Part shown: positions 36,921 to 43,786 of the stretch, piece by piece
Position numbering within the stretch: position 1 is the first letter of the stretch
How the letters are laid out: each line of letters opens with the position of its first letter
From: Clostridium collagenovorans DSM 3089
Lineage (GTDB): Bacteria > Bacillota > Clostridia > Clostridiales > Clostridiaceae
DNA length: 64,000 nt
NCBI RefSeq assembly: GCF_900130005.1
Contig: NZ_FQXP01000005.1
Location: forward strand, 62,001 to 126,000
Direction of reading: 5' to 3'
Program-made: the position numbers and the translations under genes
The notes under the pieces: model-generated
What the model saw: the letters and a program-made list of their open reading frames with translations, nothing else
What the model was told of the DNA's origin: nothing
The model's database searches: none

Positions 36921-37000
36921 AAAAAACTTCTACGACAGGTCGTAGAAGCTATTAGCATTTAGCAGTTTGATAAAGTTTATCAGGAGAGCTTCATCTCCTC
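36921..37000 (-). promoter_or_regulatory. Fluoride riboswitch (crcB motif) with terminator
   Basis: Read leftward from 37000: the stem GGAG / CTCC encloses the loop ATGAAGCT. A small inserted hairpin (GATAAAC / TTTATC) follows, then AAACTGC, a short loop, GCTAATAGCTTCTAC. The GAAGCT of the loop can pair with AGCTTC, the pseudoknot of this aptamer. The layout matches the known Thermotoga crcB aptamer segment by segment (ATGAGGCC, CAAACTGC, TGATGGCCTCTAC). CTTCTACGAC / GTCGTAGAAG plus six T (36948-36921) is an intrinsic terminator that overlaps the aptamer 3' strand, so ligand binding would block it. The middle P3 stem is short here. Confidence 0.82.
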
Positions 37001-37090
37001 ATATCTCTTATTTTCACGATTAATATATATTATACAATAAATACTTATTAAAAGCAATTTACTTATGTATGGTAATTTAGTATGTTTTAG

Positions 37091-37591
37091 TTAATACTCC
37101 TTAGATAACTCTACATAATTTTTAGCTGACTCTTTTATTCCCTCTATTTCCTCTGCTGTAAGTTCTCTCACAACCTTTGCTGGTGAACCTAAACATAATA
37201 CTCCTGAAGGAATCTGCTTTCTTTCTGTAACCAAGCTTCCTGCACCTATAATTGTATTCTCTCCAATTACAGCATTATTTAAAACCACTGATCCCATTCC
37301 AATTAATACATTGTTTCCTATAGTACATCCATGAATAACACAATTATGTCCTATAGTTACATCATCACCTATTATAGTTTCAACATCATTGCCTACATGT
37401 ACTGTGGAGTTATCTTGTATATTGGTTCTCTCTCCTACAACAATCTTTTGTATATCCCCTCTAAGTACTGCTCCATACCAAAGGTTAGCATCCTTTCCTA
37501 CAACTACATCTCCTATTACATCTACAGACTCTGCAATGAAACTTTCTTCATGAATTTGTGGCTTTAAATTTTTAAATTCTCTTATACTCAT
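37091..37591 (-). CDS. Gamma-carbonic-anhydrase-like hexapeptide protein
   Basis: A 166-residue left-handed beta-helix protein of the YrdA/CaiE-like gamma-CA family. Hexapeptide repeats run through VIGDVVVGKDANLWYGAVLRGD (in parts), TNIQDNSTVHV, IGDDVTIGHNCVIHGCTIGNNVLIGMGSVV and GSLVTERKQIPSG. The metal histidines are recognisable in STVHVG and GHNCVIHG, so a metal site is present. Whether members of this branch have carbonic anhydrase activity is often doubtful. The ATG 37591 has no ribosome binding site nearby; the good one lies 112 nt upstream, across a large stem-loop. Confidence 0.85.
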   Translation of the reverse strand: MSIREFKNLKPQIHEESFIAESVDVIGDVVVGKDANLWYGAVLRGDIQKIVVGERTNIQDNSTVHVGNDVETIIGDDVTIGHNCVIHGCTIGNNVLIGMGSVVLNNAVIGENTIIGAGSLVTERKQIPSGVLCLGSPAKVVRELTAEEIEGIKESAKNYVELSKEY

Positions 37592-37712
37592 AACATATTT
37601 TTTAGTAAGAGTGTTTACTTTGAATTATAAATATTAGTTTCTATGTCTTATAAAAACTAAATCTTATATAATACATATCTATATTCTTTCCCTCTTACTA
37701 AAGCCTCCCTCC
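37592..37712 (-). promoter_or_regulatory. Distant Shine-Dalgarno and large stem-loop before the gamma-CA-like gene
   Basis: GGAGGGAGG (37712-37704), one base, then TTTAGTAAGAG (37702-37692) pairing perfectly with CTCTTACTAAA (37611-37601). The loop is 80 nt and AT-rich. AAATATGTT follows, then the ATG at 37591. Folding reduces the spacing from 112 nt to about 10 nt. The loop contains no reading frame of note. Confidence 0.65.
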
Positions 37713-38072
37713 TTATTTATTAGTTTTTATATCCTACTACCTTAGAAAAATACTAAAATTATCTTATTTCATTTCACAATTCGCATCAAAGCTCATGTAT
37801 AAATTTTATTAAAATGTCTCATAAATAATTATGTTGCTATGAAACAAAGAATATACAAAAGTACTTTTTCACTACATCATTTTATCATATTAAGAAAATT
37901 TAGTTTATATATTAAAATAAATTTCATGTAATTTACAACAAAAATACTATTGTCAAAGTTGTGTTTTACCATTAATATATATTTTGTGATAATTATTTCT
38001 CTTTAATATTCTTTATTTTTCACTAGTTTATTCTCATTTCTTTTAGTTTCCTATAAAGATTAAGATTCACTA

Positions 38073-38101
38073 TTGTAATAGTATTTTTCTTAAGATATAA
38101 T
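38073..38101 (+). promoter_or_regulatory. Promoter of nrdJ
   Basis: TTGTAA, 17 nt, TATAAT. Predicted transcription start near 38108, giving a leader of about 200 nt. Confidence 0.65.
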
Positions 38102-38107
38102 ACTAAA

Positions 38108-38147
38108 TGTGGTATATATTTCGAGCTTTGCAACTATATATTGTATA
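38108..38147 (+). promoter_or_regulatory. Two candidate NrdR boxes
   Basis: AATGTGGTATATATTTCG and GCAACTATATATTGTATA each centre on TATATA (38113-38118 and 38135-38140), 22 bp or two helical turns apart. They resemble the NrdR consensus ACACWATATATWGTGT, the second better than the first. They lie just downstream of the predicted transcription start, a suitable place for repression. Confidence 0.4.
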
Positions 38148-38260
38148 GTAGTCTTGGAATTTTTATTAATAAATACTGATAAATTCTCAAGAGAAATTAT
38201 ATGTAGCCTTCTTATGAAGTAATCTTATATAGTTTTTCTTAGTTAAAATATAGCGATATT

Positions 38261-38303
38261 GGAGGTGAAGCTTAAAGCATTCTAAATTTAGAATGGCTTA
38301 AGC
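38261..38303 (+). promoter_or_regulatory. Shine-Dalgarno separated from the nrdJ start by a stem-loop
   Basis: GGAGGTGA (38261-38268) is 43 nt from the ATG. Between them GCTTAA..CATTCTA pairs with TAGAATG..TTAAGC (38270-38303): 6 bp, a 2x2 internal loop, 7 bp and a 4-nt loop. Eight bases follow before ATG 38312. The folded spacing is about 12 nt. Confidence 0.6.
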
Positions 38304-38311
38304 ATAATATA

Positions 38312-41308
38312 ATGAAAAAACTTGATACTATATTCAAAAGAGTTTTTACTAAAGAGTTAGAAACATCTAAAAACTTAACTGTCTTTGACCTATTTAATTG
38401 GAAAAAAGTTGATGTTATCTTAAAAGATCACAAAACTGGAACTACACTAGTAGATATGAAGGACTTAGAATTTCCCGTTGAATATTCACAAAATGCTTGT
38501 GATATTATAGCTTCTAAGTATTTTAGAAAAGCTGGTATAAATAATGAATTAGGATACGAAAATAGTCTTAAAATGATTGCACATAGATTAGTTAATTTTT
38601 GGGCTGAATCTTTAGTTGACGAAGGAATTATAGAAAATGAGGAGCAAAGAACTATTTTTTATGATGAAATGGTTTATGCTTTTTTAAAGCAAATGTATGC
38701 TCCTAACTCACCTCAATGGTTTAATACTGGATTGAAATTATCTTATGGTATAGCTGGTAACTCAAATAATAACTTTTACTATGATGTTAAAGAACAGAAA
38801 GTAAAGAAGTGTGAAGATTTCTATTCTAGAACTCAGGCTTCTGCTTGTTTCATACTTTCTATTGAAGATAAACTTTTAGGTGAACATTCAATATCGGAAC
38901 AGTTTGTAACTGAAACTAAGTTATTTAAAGGTGGTTCTGGTACTGGTACTAACTTCTCAAATATTAGAGCTGTTGGTGAAAGATTATCTGGTGGTGGAGT
39001 TTCTTCTGGATTAATGAGTTTCTTAAAATCCTTTGATAGAAATGCCGGTGCTATAAAATCTGGTGGAACAACTAGACGTGCTGCTAAGATGGTTATTCTT
39101 GATGTAGATCACCCTGAGATCATGGAATTTATGTCTTGGAAAGCTAAAGAAGAGGATAAAGTTCGTGCTCTTGGAAAGATGGGTTATGAAATAGGTTTTG
39201 AAGGGGAAGCTTACGAAACAGTTTCTGGTCAAAACGGTAATAACTCTATTAGATTTTCTGATGAGTTCATGAAAAAGGTAGATGACTTAGATGTAAATCC
39301 TGATTCTACTTTAGATCTTAAAGGACGTGTGGATGATTCCGTTACTAGAACTGTACAAATTAAGGATCTTTGGGAAAACTTTAATGAATCTTCTTGGAAA
39401 TGTGCAGATCCTGCACCACAATTTGATGATACATTTAATGCATGGCACACTTGTCCTTGTGGAGAAGATGGTGTATTCAATGCTAAATATAATAGAATAA
39501 ATTCAACTAACCCTTGTGGAGAATATGCTTTCTTAGATGATACAGCTTGTAACTTAGCTTCAATTAATATATTTAAGTTCTACAATGCAGAAACTAAAAC
39601 TTTTGATGTAGATTCTTATGTTCACTTAGTTGGACTTGTTCAGCTTGCTTTAGAAGCATCTATACATTGGGGGAACTTCCCTACTGCTGATATTTGCAGA
39701 AAAACTCATTTGTTTAGAACAACAGGATTAGGTATATCTAATATAGCTTCTTTACTTATGGTTATGGGATATCCTTATGATTCAGAAGAAGCTAGAGCTT
39801 TAACCGCTGCTTTAGTTGGTACATTAACAGGAACTTCTTATTATGTATCTTCTTTAATGGCTGAAAAGTTAAGTCCTTTTGAAAAGTATGATGTAAATAA
39901 AGAGCATATGTTAAAAGTAATTCGTAACCACTGTAGAGTTGCAGGTGCTTTAGATTCATCTTATGAAAACTTAAACTATACACCACTTGAAGTAAATCAT
40001 GAACTACTAAAAGCTAAAGGTTTAGACAAGGTTAGTTCTGCCTTAATTAACTCTTGGAAAGATGCACTTAAATATGGTGAAACTTTCGGTTATAGAAATG
40101 CACAAGTATCTGTTATTGCACCTACTGGAACTATTTCTTTTGCTATGGACTGTGGGGCTACTTCAATTGAACCTTACTTTAGTCACATAGTATACAAAAA
40201 ATTATCTGGTGGCGGATATATGACTATTGTTAACCCTGTTATTGAGCTTTCTTTAAAAAACCTAGGCTATAACGAGGAAGAAATTGCAGATATACTTGAG
40301 TATGTTTCTAGAAAAGAAACTGTTAATGAAAATGGTTTTGAATATGAGAAAATCCTTGACGGTAAAATTGAAGGAGCTCCTCATTTAAAAGAAGAACACA
40401 TAGCTATATTTGACACAGCTAACAAATGTGGAAGTGGTGATAGATATATCTCTGCTAAGGGTCACGTTTTAATGATGGCTTCTATTACACCTTTAATCTC
40501 TGGAGCTATATCTAAAACAGTAAACCTTCCAAAGAACGCAACAATAAATGACTTTAAGAAGGTTGTTTTAGATTCTTGGAAATTAGGTGTAAAAGGTATT
40601 TCTTTATACAGAGATTCCTCTAAAGCTAGTCAACCTCTAAATAATACTTTAAGTGAAAATGAAGAGGCTAAGCTTGAGGACTTAAATTATGAGGATTTAC
40701 TTAATAAAGCAAGAGAATTAAGTTACTCTAAATACTCTCATAGAGATAAGCCACTTGGAATTAGAGTAGGAACAACTCATCCTGCTCAAATAGATGATGT
40801 TAAAATATATACTACTGTTAACAGAGATGAAAACGGTAAAATATGTGAAATATATATAACTACAGATAGAGAAGGTACTATAATAACAGGATTGCTTAAC
40901 TCTTTATCAAAATCAATTTCTGTTATGCTGCAGTACCATGTACCTGCTAAGGACATTGCTAAAATGTTAAGAGGTCAAAAATATGAACCTTATGGCTTTG
41001 TACAAAAACACCCTTACATTAAAAATGTATCCTCTATTTCTGATTTAATAAGCAAAGTTATTGATATAGAACTTGGAGATTTCTCTCGTTGTCAAGTTAA
41101 GCCTGAAAACTTCAACTTACCAACAATGATTTCCTTAGACTGTGAAGTATCCACAGACTCTATGGATACTTCAAAAGTTAATCCAAAGAAAGTAACTGGT
41201 GAAAGACTTTACTCTGAAGTATGTTCATCCTGTGCTAGTACAAGATTAGTTAGAAACGGTACTTGTAAAGTTTGTATGGACTGTGGAACTACAACTGGAT
41301 GTAGCTAA
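38312..41308 (+). CDS. nrdJ: Adenosylcobalamin-dependent (class II) ribonucleotide reductase
   Basis: Makes deoxyribonucleotides using a B12-generated thiyl radical, independent of oxygen. The 998-residue protein has substrate cysteine C179 in QASACFILS, then KGGSGTGTNFSNIRAVGE, the active-site finger loop N400-P-C-G-E404 in STNPCGEYAFLDDTACNLASIN (in parts) and IAPTGTISFAMDCGATSIEP. A TSCPD-type domain occupies about 815-930 (RVGTTHPAQIDDVKIYTTV). A C-terminal zinc ribbon (SVCSSC is read as EVCSSCAST, then CKVCMDCGTTTGC) probably serves in re-reduction. Its leader has candidate NrdR boxes and no visible cobalamin riboswitch. It is monocistronic. Confidence 0.95.
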   Translation: MKKLDTIFKRVFTKELETSKNLTVFDLFNWKKVDVILKDHKTGTTLVDMKDLEFPVEYSQNACDIIASKYFRKAGINNELGYENSLKMIAHRLVNFWAESLVDEGIIENEEQRTIFYDEMVYAFLKQMYAPNSPQWFNTGLKLSYGIAGNSNNNFYYDVKEQKVKKCEDFYSRTQASACFILSIEDKLLGEHSISEQFVTETKLFKGGSGTGTNFSNIRAVGERLSGGGVSSGLMSFLKSFDRNAGAIKSGGTTRRAAKMVILDVDHPEIMEFMSWKAKEEDKVRALGKMGYEIGFEGEAYETVSGQNGNNSIRFSDEFMKKVDDLDVNPDSTLDLKGRVDDSVTRTVQIKDLWENFNESSWKCADPAPQFDDTFNAWHTCPCGEDGVFNAKYNRINSTNPCGEYAFLDDTACNLASINIFKFYNAETKTFDVDSYVHLVGLVQLALEASIHWGNFPTADICRKTHLFRTTGLGISNIASLLMVMGYPYDSEEARALTAALVGTLTGTSYYVSSLMAEKLSPFEKYDVNKEHMLKVIRNHCRVAGALDSSYENLNYTPLEVNHELLKAKGLDKVSSALINSWKDALKYGETFGYRNAQVSVIAPTGTISFAMDCGATSIEPYFSHIVYKKLSGGGYMTIVNPVIELSLKNLGYNEEEIADILEYVSRKETVNENGFEYEKILDGKIEGAPHLKEEHIAIFDTANKCGSGDRYISAKGHVLMMASITPLISGAISKTVNLPKNATINDFKKVVLDSWKLGVKGISLYRDSSKASQPLNNTLSENEEAKLEDLNYEDLLNKARELSYSKYSHRDKPLGIRVGTTHPAQIDDVKIYTTVNRDENGKICEIYITTDREGTIITGLLNSLSKSISVMLQYHVPAKDIAKMLRGQKYEPYGFVQKHPYIKNVSSISDLISKVIDIELGDFSRCQVKPENFNLPTMISLDCEVSTDSMDTSKVNPKKVTGERLYSEVCSSCASTRLVRNGTCKVCMDCGTTTGCS

Positions 41309-41312
41309 AAAT

Positions 41313-41348
41313 AAAAATGCACTAAGGAAATTTCCTTAGTGCATTTTT
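41313..41348. terminator. Bidirectional terminator after nrdJ
   Basis: A perfect 36-bp palindrome: AAAAATGCACTAAGGAAA with its reverse complement. It lies 4 bp after the nrdJ stop and 8 bp from the stop of the convergent membrane protein gene. Confidence 0.9.
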
Positions 41349-41356
41349 CATAGCTT

Positions 41357-41725
41357 TTATTTTGAAGCTCTATTTTTCTTAGCTTTAGGTTTTATAACAT
41401 CATGTTTCTTGTCAACTTGTTTTACATATTTATTATGTTTTAATCTTTCCTTATCATTAGACTTTTTTTCAAACCAATTAAATAAGCCACAAAGATCAAT
41501 AAACCATAAAAATAATATTACATATATAGCTGGAATTATGTACTTTCCTAAGAAGCTAGTAGCATCTACCCCTAAATACCCTGGAACAAATGCAACAACC
41601 AATGCTAGTACAAGTACTATCCACTTATTGATTTTTACTCGATCTAAAACATACTCTTTTAGTACTGTGAAAACTATAAATCCTATAATTGAAAAAATTA
41701 GTATAAATAATACATCCTTAAACAT
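41357..41725 (-). CDS. Hypothetical membrane protein
   Basis: A 122-residue protein of no family I recognise. Three hydrophobic segments occupy about residues 4-22 (DVLFILIFSIIGFIVFTVL), 35-53 (WIVLVLALVVAFVPGYLGV) and 60-80 (IIPAIYVILFLWFIDLCGLF). A highly basic cytoplasmic tail follows (NDKERLKHNKYVKQ, then KPKAKKNRASK). I chose ATG 41725 because GAGAGGAG lies 8 nt before it; a further in-frame ATG at 41743 has this ribosome binding site downstream. It stands alone, convergent with nrdJ. The basic tail might bind RNA, ribosome or acidic lipid, but that is a guess. Confidence 0.65.
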   Translation of the reverse strand: MFKDVLFILIFSIIGFIVFTVLKEYVLDRVKINKWIVLVLALVVAFVPGYLGVDATSFLGKYIIPAIYVILFLWFIDLCGLFNWFEKKSNDKERLKHNKYVKQVDKKHDVIKPKAKKNRASK

Positions 41726-41875
41726 TAAAAAAACTCCTCTCATGTTCTAACCTATATAAAGTATTATTCTACATTTTATAGATTATATCAATATACTTTA
41801 TAAACTTTTAATATTTTCCTGTTATTTCTTTGTTATTTTTTGAATTTTCTTTAAATTTCTTTGTTTCAAATTTTA

Positions 41876-41925
41876 TGCTAAAATATTCTTGGGTAGTATC
41901 TGTAAGGAACTGCACCTTAATTGTT
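41876..41925 (+). promoter_or_regulatory. pan operon promoter and 5'-terminal hairpin
   Basis: TGCTAAAAT (41876-41884) is an extended -10 box. The transcript would start near 41891 with GGGTAGT..ACTGCACC, which can form a hairpin with two unpaired bases on the 3' side and the loop ATCTGTAAGGA. Its position before a pantothenate operon fits the described pan RNA motif, but I could not match that consensus from memory. Confidence 0.4.
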
Positions 41926-42010
41926 TATAGTTTTTTTATTCATTGCTTACATCTATATAGAGTAAGACAATAAGGCAGGAGTAGTTAAATATTATCGTGG
42001 TGGTGATATT

Positions 42011-42874
42011 TTGAAAATTGGTTTTATAGGAGCGGGCAAAGTAGGCTTTAGCCTTGGTAAGTACTTCTCTATTAATAATATTGAAGTCTCTGGCTACTAC
42101 AGCAAGACTCTTGAAAGTGCTAAGGAAGCTGCACAATTTACTAATTCAAAGTTTTATACTGATTTAAAAGATTTTTTAAATGATACAGAATTTATTTTTA
42201 TAACTACGCCTGATGATTTTATTAGTACTGTATGGAATGACTTAAAAAACTACTATATTAAAGACAAAATTATTTGTCATTGTAGTGGTTCGATTTCTTC
42301 GGAAGTTTTTTCAAACATAAGCAATTTTGGAGCCTATGGTTATTCACTTCATGCCATGTATGCCTTTTCAGACAAGTATACTTCCTATAAAGATTTAAAC
42401 TCAGCATATTTTTCACTAGAAGGTGATTCTAAATATTTATCTTATATAGAGTCCCTTATAAAAACTTTAGGAAATGAGATTATTATTATTGAAAAAGAGA
42501 AAAAATATCTATACCATTTAGCCAGTGTAACAGTTGCTAATTTAACCTTATCACTTTTAAACACAGGTGTTGATTATTTATCTCTTTGTGGTGTTGATAA
42601 AAATGATGCTTTAAAAGCCCTTTTACCACTTATAAAAAATAACCTAAACAACATTGAAGAAAAAGGTTTTGTTAAAGCAGTTACTGGTCCTGTAGATAGA
42701 AATGATATAGGAACTATAACAAATCATTTATCTGTAATTCCTAAAGAAGATATTTTACTTTATACCAATTTATCTAATAAGTTAGTGAAATTATGCAAAG
42801 AAAAAAATCCTGATAAAAATTATTCACAGTTAGAGACATATTTAGGAGGATATAATGATGAAAAACACAGTTAG
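42011..42874 (+). CDS. panG: Ketopantoate reductase, PanG type (Rossmann-DUF2520)
   Basis: A 287-residue NAD(P)H-dependent protein. The N-terminal Rossmann motif is GFIGAGKVGFSLGKYF (residues 4-19), followed by YYSKTLESAKEAA and FITTPDDFISTVW. The DUF2520 C-terminal domain (about 130-275) has LHAMYAFSDKY, FSLEGDS and ALKALLPLIKNNL. This family replaces PanE as ketopantoate reductase in Francisella and Enterococcus, and homologues occur in clostridia. Here it is the first gene of the complete pathway, overlapping panB by 20 bp. PanE and IlvC are not in the window. The start is TTG 42011, preceded by GGTGGTGAT, or by GGAG further up if the 9-bp hairpin at 41988-42010 forms. Confidence 0.85.
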   Translation: MKIGFIGAGKVGFSLGKYFSINNIEVSGYYSKTLESAKEAAQFTNSKFYTDLKDFLNDTEFIFITTPDDFISTVWNDLKNYYIKDKIICHCSGSISSEVFSNISNFGAYGYSLHAMYAFSDKYTSYKDLNSAYFSLEGDSKYLSYIESLIKTLGNEIIIIEKEKKYLYHLASVTVANLTLSLLNTGVDYLSLCGVDKNDALKALLPLIKNNLNNIEEKGFVKAVTGPVDRNDIGTITNHLSVIPKEDILLYTNLSNKLVKLCKEKNPDKNYSQLETYLGGYNDEKHS

Positions 42875-43685
42875 TACATTTTTAAATTCAAAAATTAAGG
42901 GCGAAAAGCTAACTATGCTTACAGCCTATGACTATTCTATGGCAAAACTTTTTGATGGTTGTGGAATTAACGGAATTTTAGTTGGTGACTCTTTAGGAAT
43001 GGTATGTCTTGGATATAAGGATACTTTAAGTGTAACTATGGAGGATATGATTCATCATACTAAAGCTGTTGCACGTGGTTGTGATAATTGTTTAGTTGTT
43101 GGTGATATGCCATTTATGTCATATCAAACTTCTGTTTATGATGCAGTAAAAAATGCCGGTAGATTAATTAAAGAAGCTGGTGCCCATGCTGTTAAGCTTG
43201 AAGGTGGTGCTTCTGTTTGTGAACAAGTAGAAGCTATAGTTAAAGCTCAAATTCCTGTGATGGGACATATAGGCTTAACTCCTCAATCTGTTAATATGTT
43301 TGGTGGGTTTAAGGTTCAAGGGAAAAGTGAAGATGCAGCAAAAGCTCTTATAGAAGATGCTAAGAAATTAGAGGCTGCTGGTGTATTTTCCATAGTTTTA
43401 GAATGTATTCCTGCTAAACTTGCTGAAATTATTTCAAAGGAAGTTTCAGTACCTACAATAGGCATTGGAGCAGGCGCTGGCTGTGATGGTCAAATACTTG
43501 TTTATCAAGATATGTTAAATATGTTCTCAGATTTTAAGCCAAAATTTGTAAAAACCTTTGCTAATGTTGGAGAAGCTATAAAGTCTGGGGTTACTTCTTA
43601 TATAAAAGAAGTTGAAGAAGGAGTTTTCCCCTCTGAAGAACATGGTTTTAAAATAGATGAAGAAACACTAAAAAAATTATATTAA
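42855..43685 (+). CDS. panB: 3-methyl-2-oxobutanoate hydroxymethyltransferase
   Basis: First committed step of pantothenate synthesis: transfers a methylene group from 5,10-methylene-THF to ketoisovalerate, giving ketopantoate. In this 276-residue protein the metal and substrate motifs are VGDSLGMVCLGY (about 43), VVGDMPFMSYQ (about 83), KLEGG (about 115) and MGHIGLTPQSVNMFGGFKVQG (in parts, about 137). IGIGAGAGCDGQILVYQDML (in parts) lies near 200. Start is one of two adjacent ATGs (42855 or 42858) after AGGAGG. It overlaps panG by 20 bp, so translation is coupled. An intrinsic terminator-like hairpin follows. Confidence 0.97.
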   Translation: MMKNTVSTFLNSKIKGEKLTMLTAYDYSMAKLFDGCGINGILVGDSLGMVCLGYKDTLSVTMEDMIHHTKAVARGCDNCLVVGDMPFMSYQTSVYDAVKNAGRLIKEAGAHAVKLEGGASVCEQVEAIVKAQIPVMGHIGLTPQSVNMFGGFKVQGKSEDAAKALIEDAKKLEAAGVFSIVLECIPAKLAEIISKEVSVPTIGIGAGAGCDGQILVYQDMLNMFSDFKPKFVKTFANVGEAIKSGVTSYIKEVEEGVFPSEEHGFKIDEETLKKLY

Positions 43686-43697
43686 AAATTATCAAAT

Positions 43698-43735
43698 AAA
43701 ACTTCATAGGATGAAGTTTCTATGAAGTTTTATTT
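43698..43735 (+). terminator. Terminator or attenuator between panB and panC
   Basis: AAAACTTCATAG (43698-43709) pairs perfectly with CTATGAAGTTTT (43720-43731), followed by ATTTT. A middle segment ATGAAGT (43711-43717) can instead pair with the first arm (ACTTCAT, 3-nt loop), so two exclusive structures are possible. Confidence 0.7.
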
Positions 43736-43754
43736 TCATCAAAACTTATTTATG

Positions 43755-43781
43755 AAAGGAAGTGAAGCTGCTTAAGCAGCT
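43755..43781 (+). promoter_or_regulatory. Shine-Dalgarno separated from the panC start by a stem-loop
   Basis: AAAGGAAGTGA (43755-43765) abuts the perfect palindrome AGCTGC-TTAA-GCAGCT (43766-43781). AAATT follows, then ATG 43787. GGA to ATG is 26 nt unfolded and about 10 nt folded. Confidence 0.6.
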
Positions 43782-43786
43782 AAATT

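Larger units (their letters stand above)
37592..38311. other. Divergent intergenic region, 720 bp
   Basis: The longest non-coding stretch in the window, between the gamma-CA-like gene and nrdJ. It holds the structured leader of the former (37592-37712). On the other side are the nrdJ promoter (38073-38101), two NrdR-like boxes (38108-38147) and the nrdJ leader hairpin (38270-38303). The middle (37713-38070) is AT-rich with no gene I can support. No B12-box sequence is visible. Confidence 0.6.

Noticed and set aside
36921..37000. c-di-GMP or sodium-responsive riboswitch before the antiporter
   Set aside because: The segment order and the loop-to-tail pairing GAAGCT/AGCTTC match the fluoride aptamer; none of the conserved c-di-GMP-I bases is present.
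38101..38311. Cobalamin riboswitch before nrdJ
   Set aside because: Length would permit it, but no B12-box-like sequence or multi-stem core is visible.
41936..42136. 66-codon minus-strand frame overlapping the panG start
   Set aside because: No ribosome binding site, no family, and it overlaps the pan operon leader.
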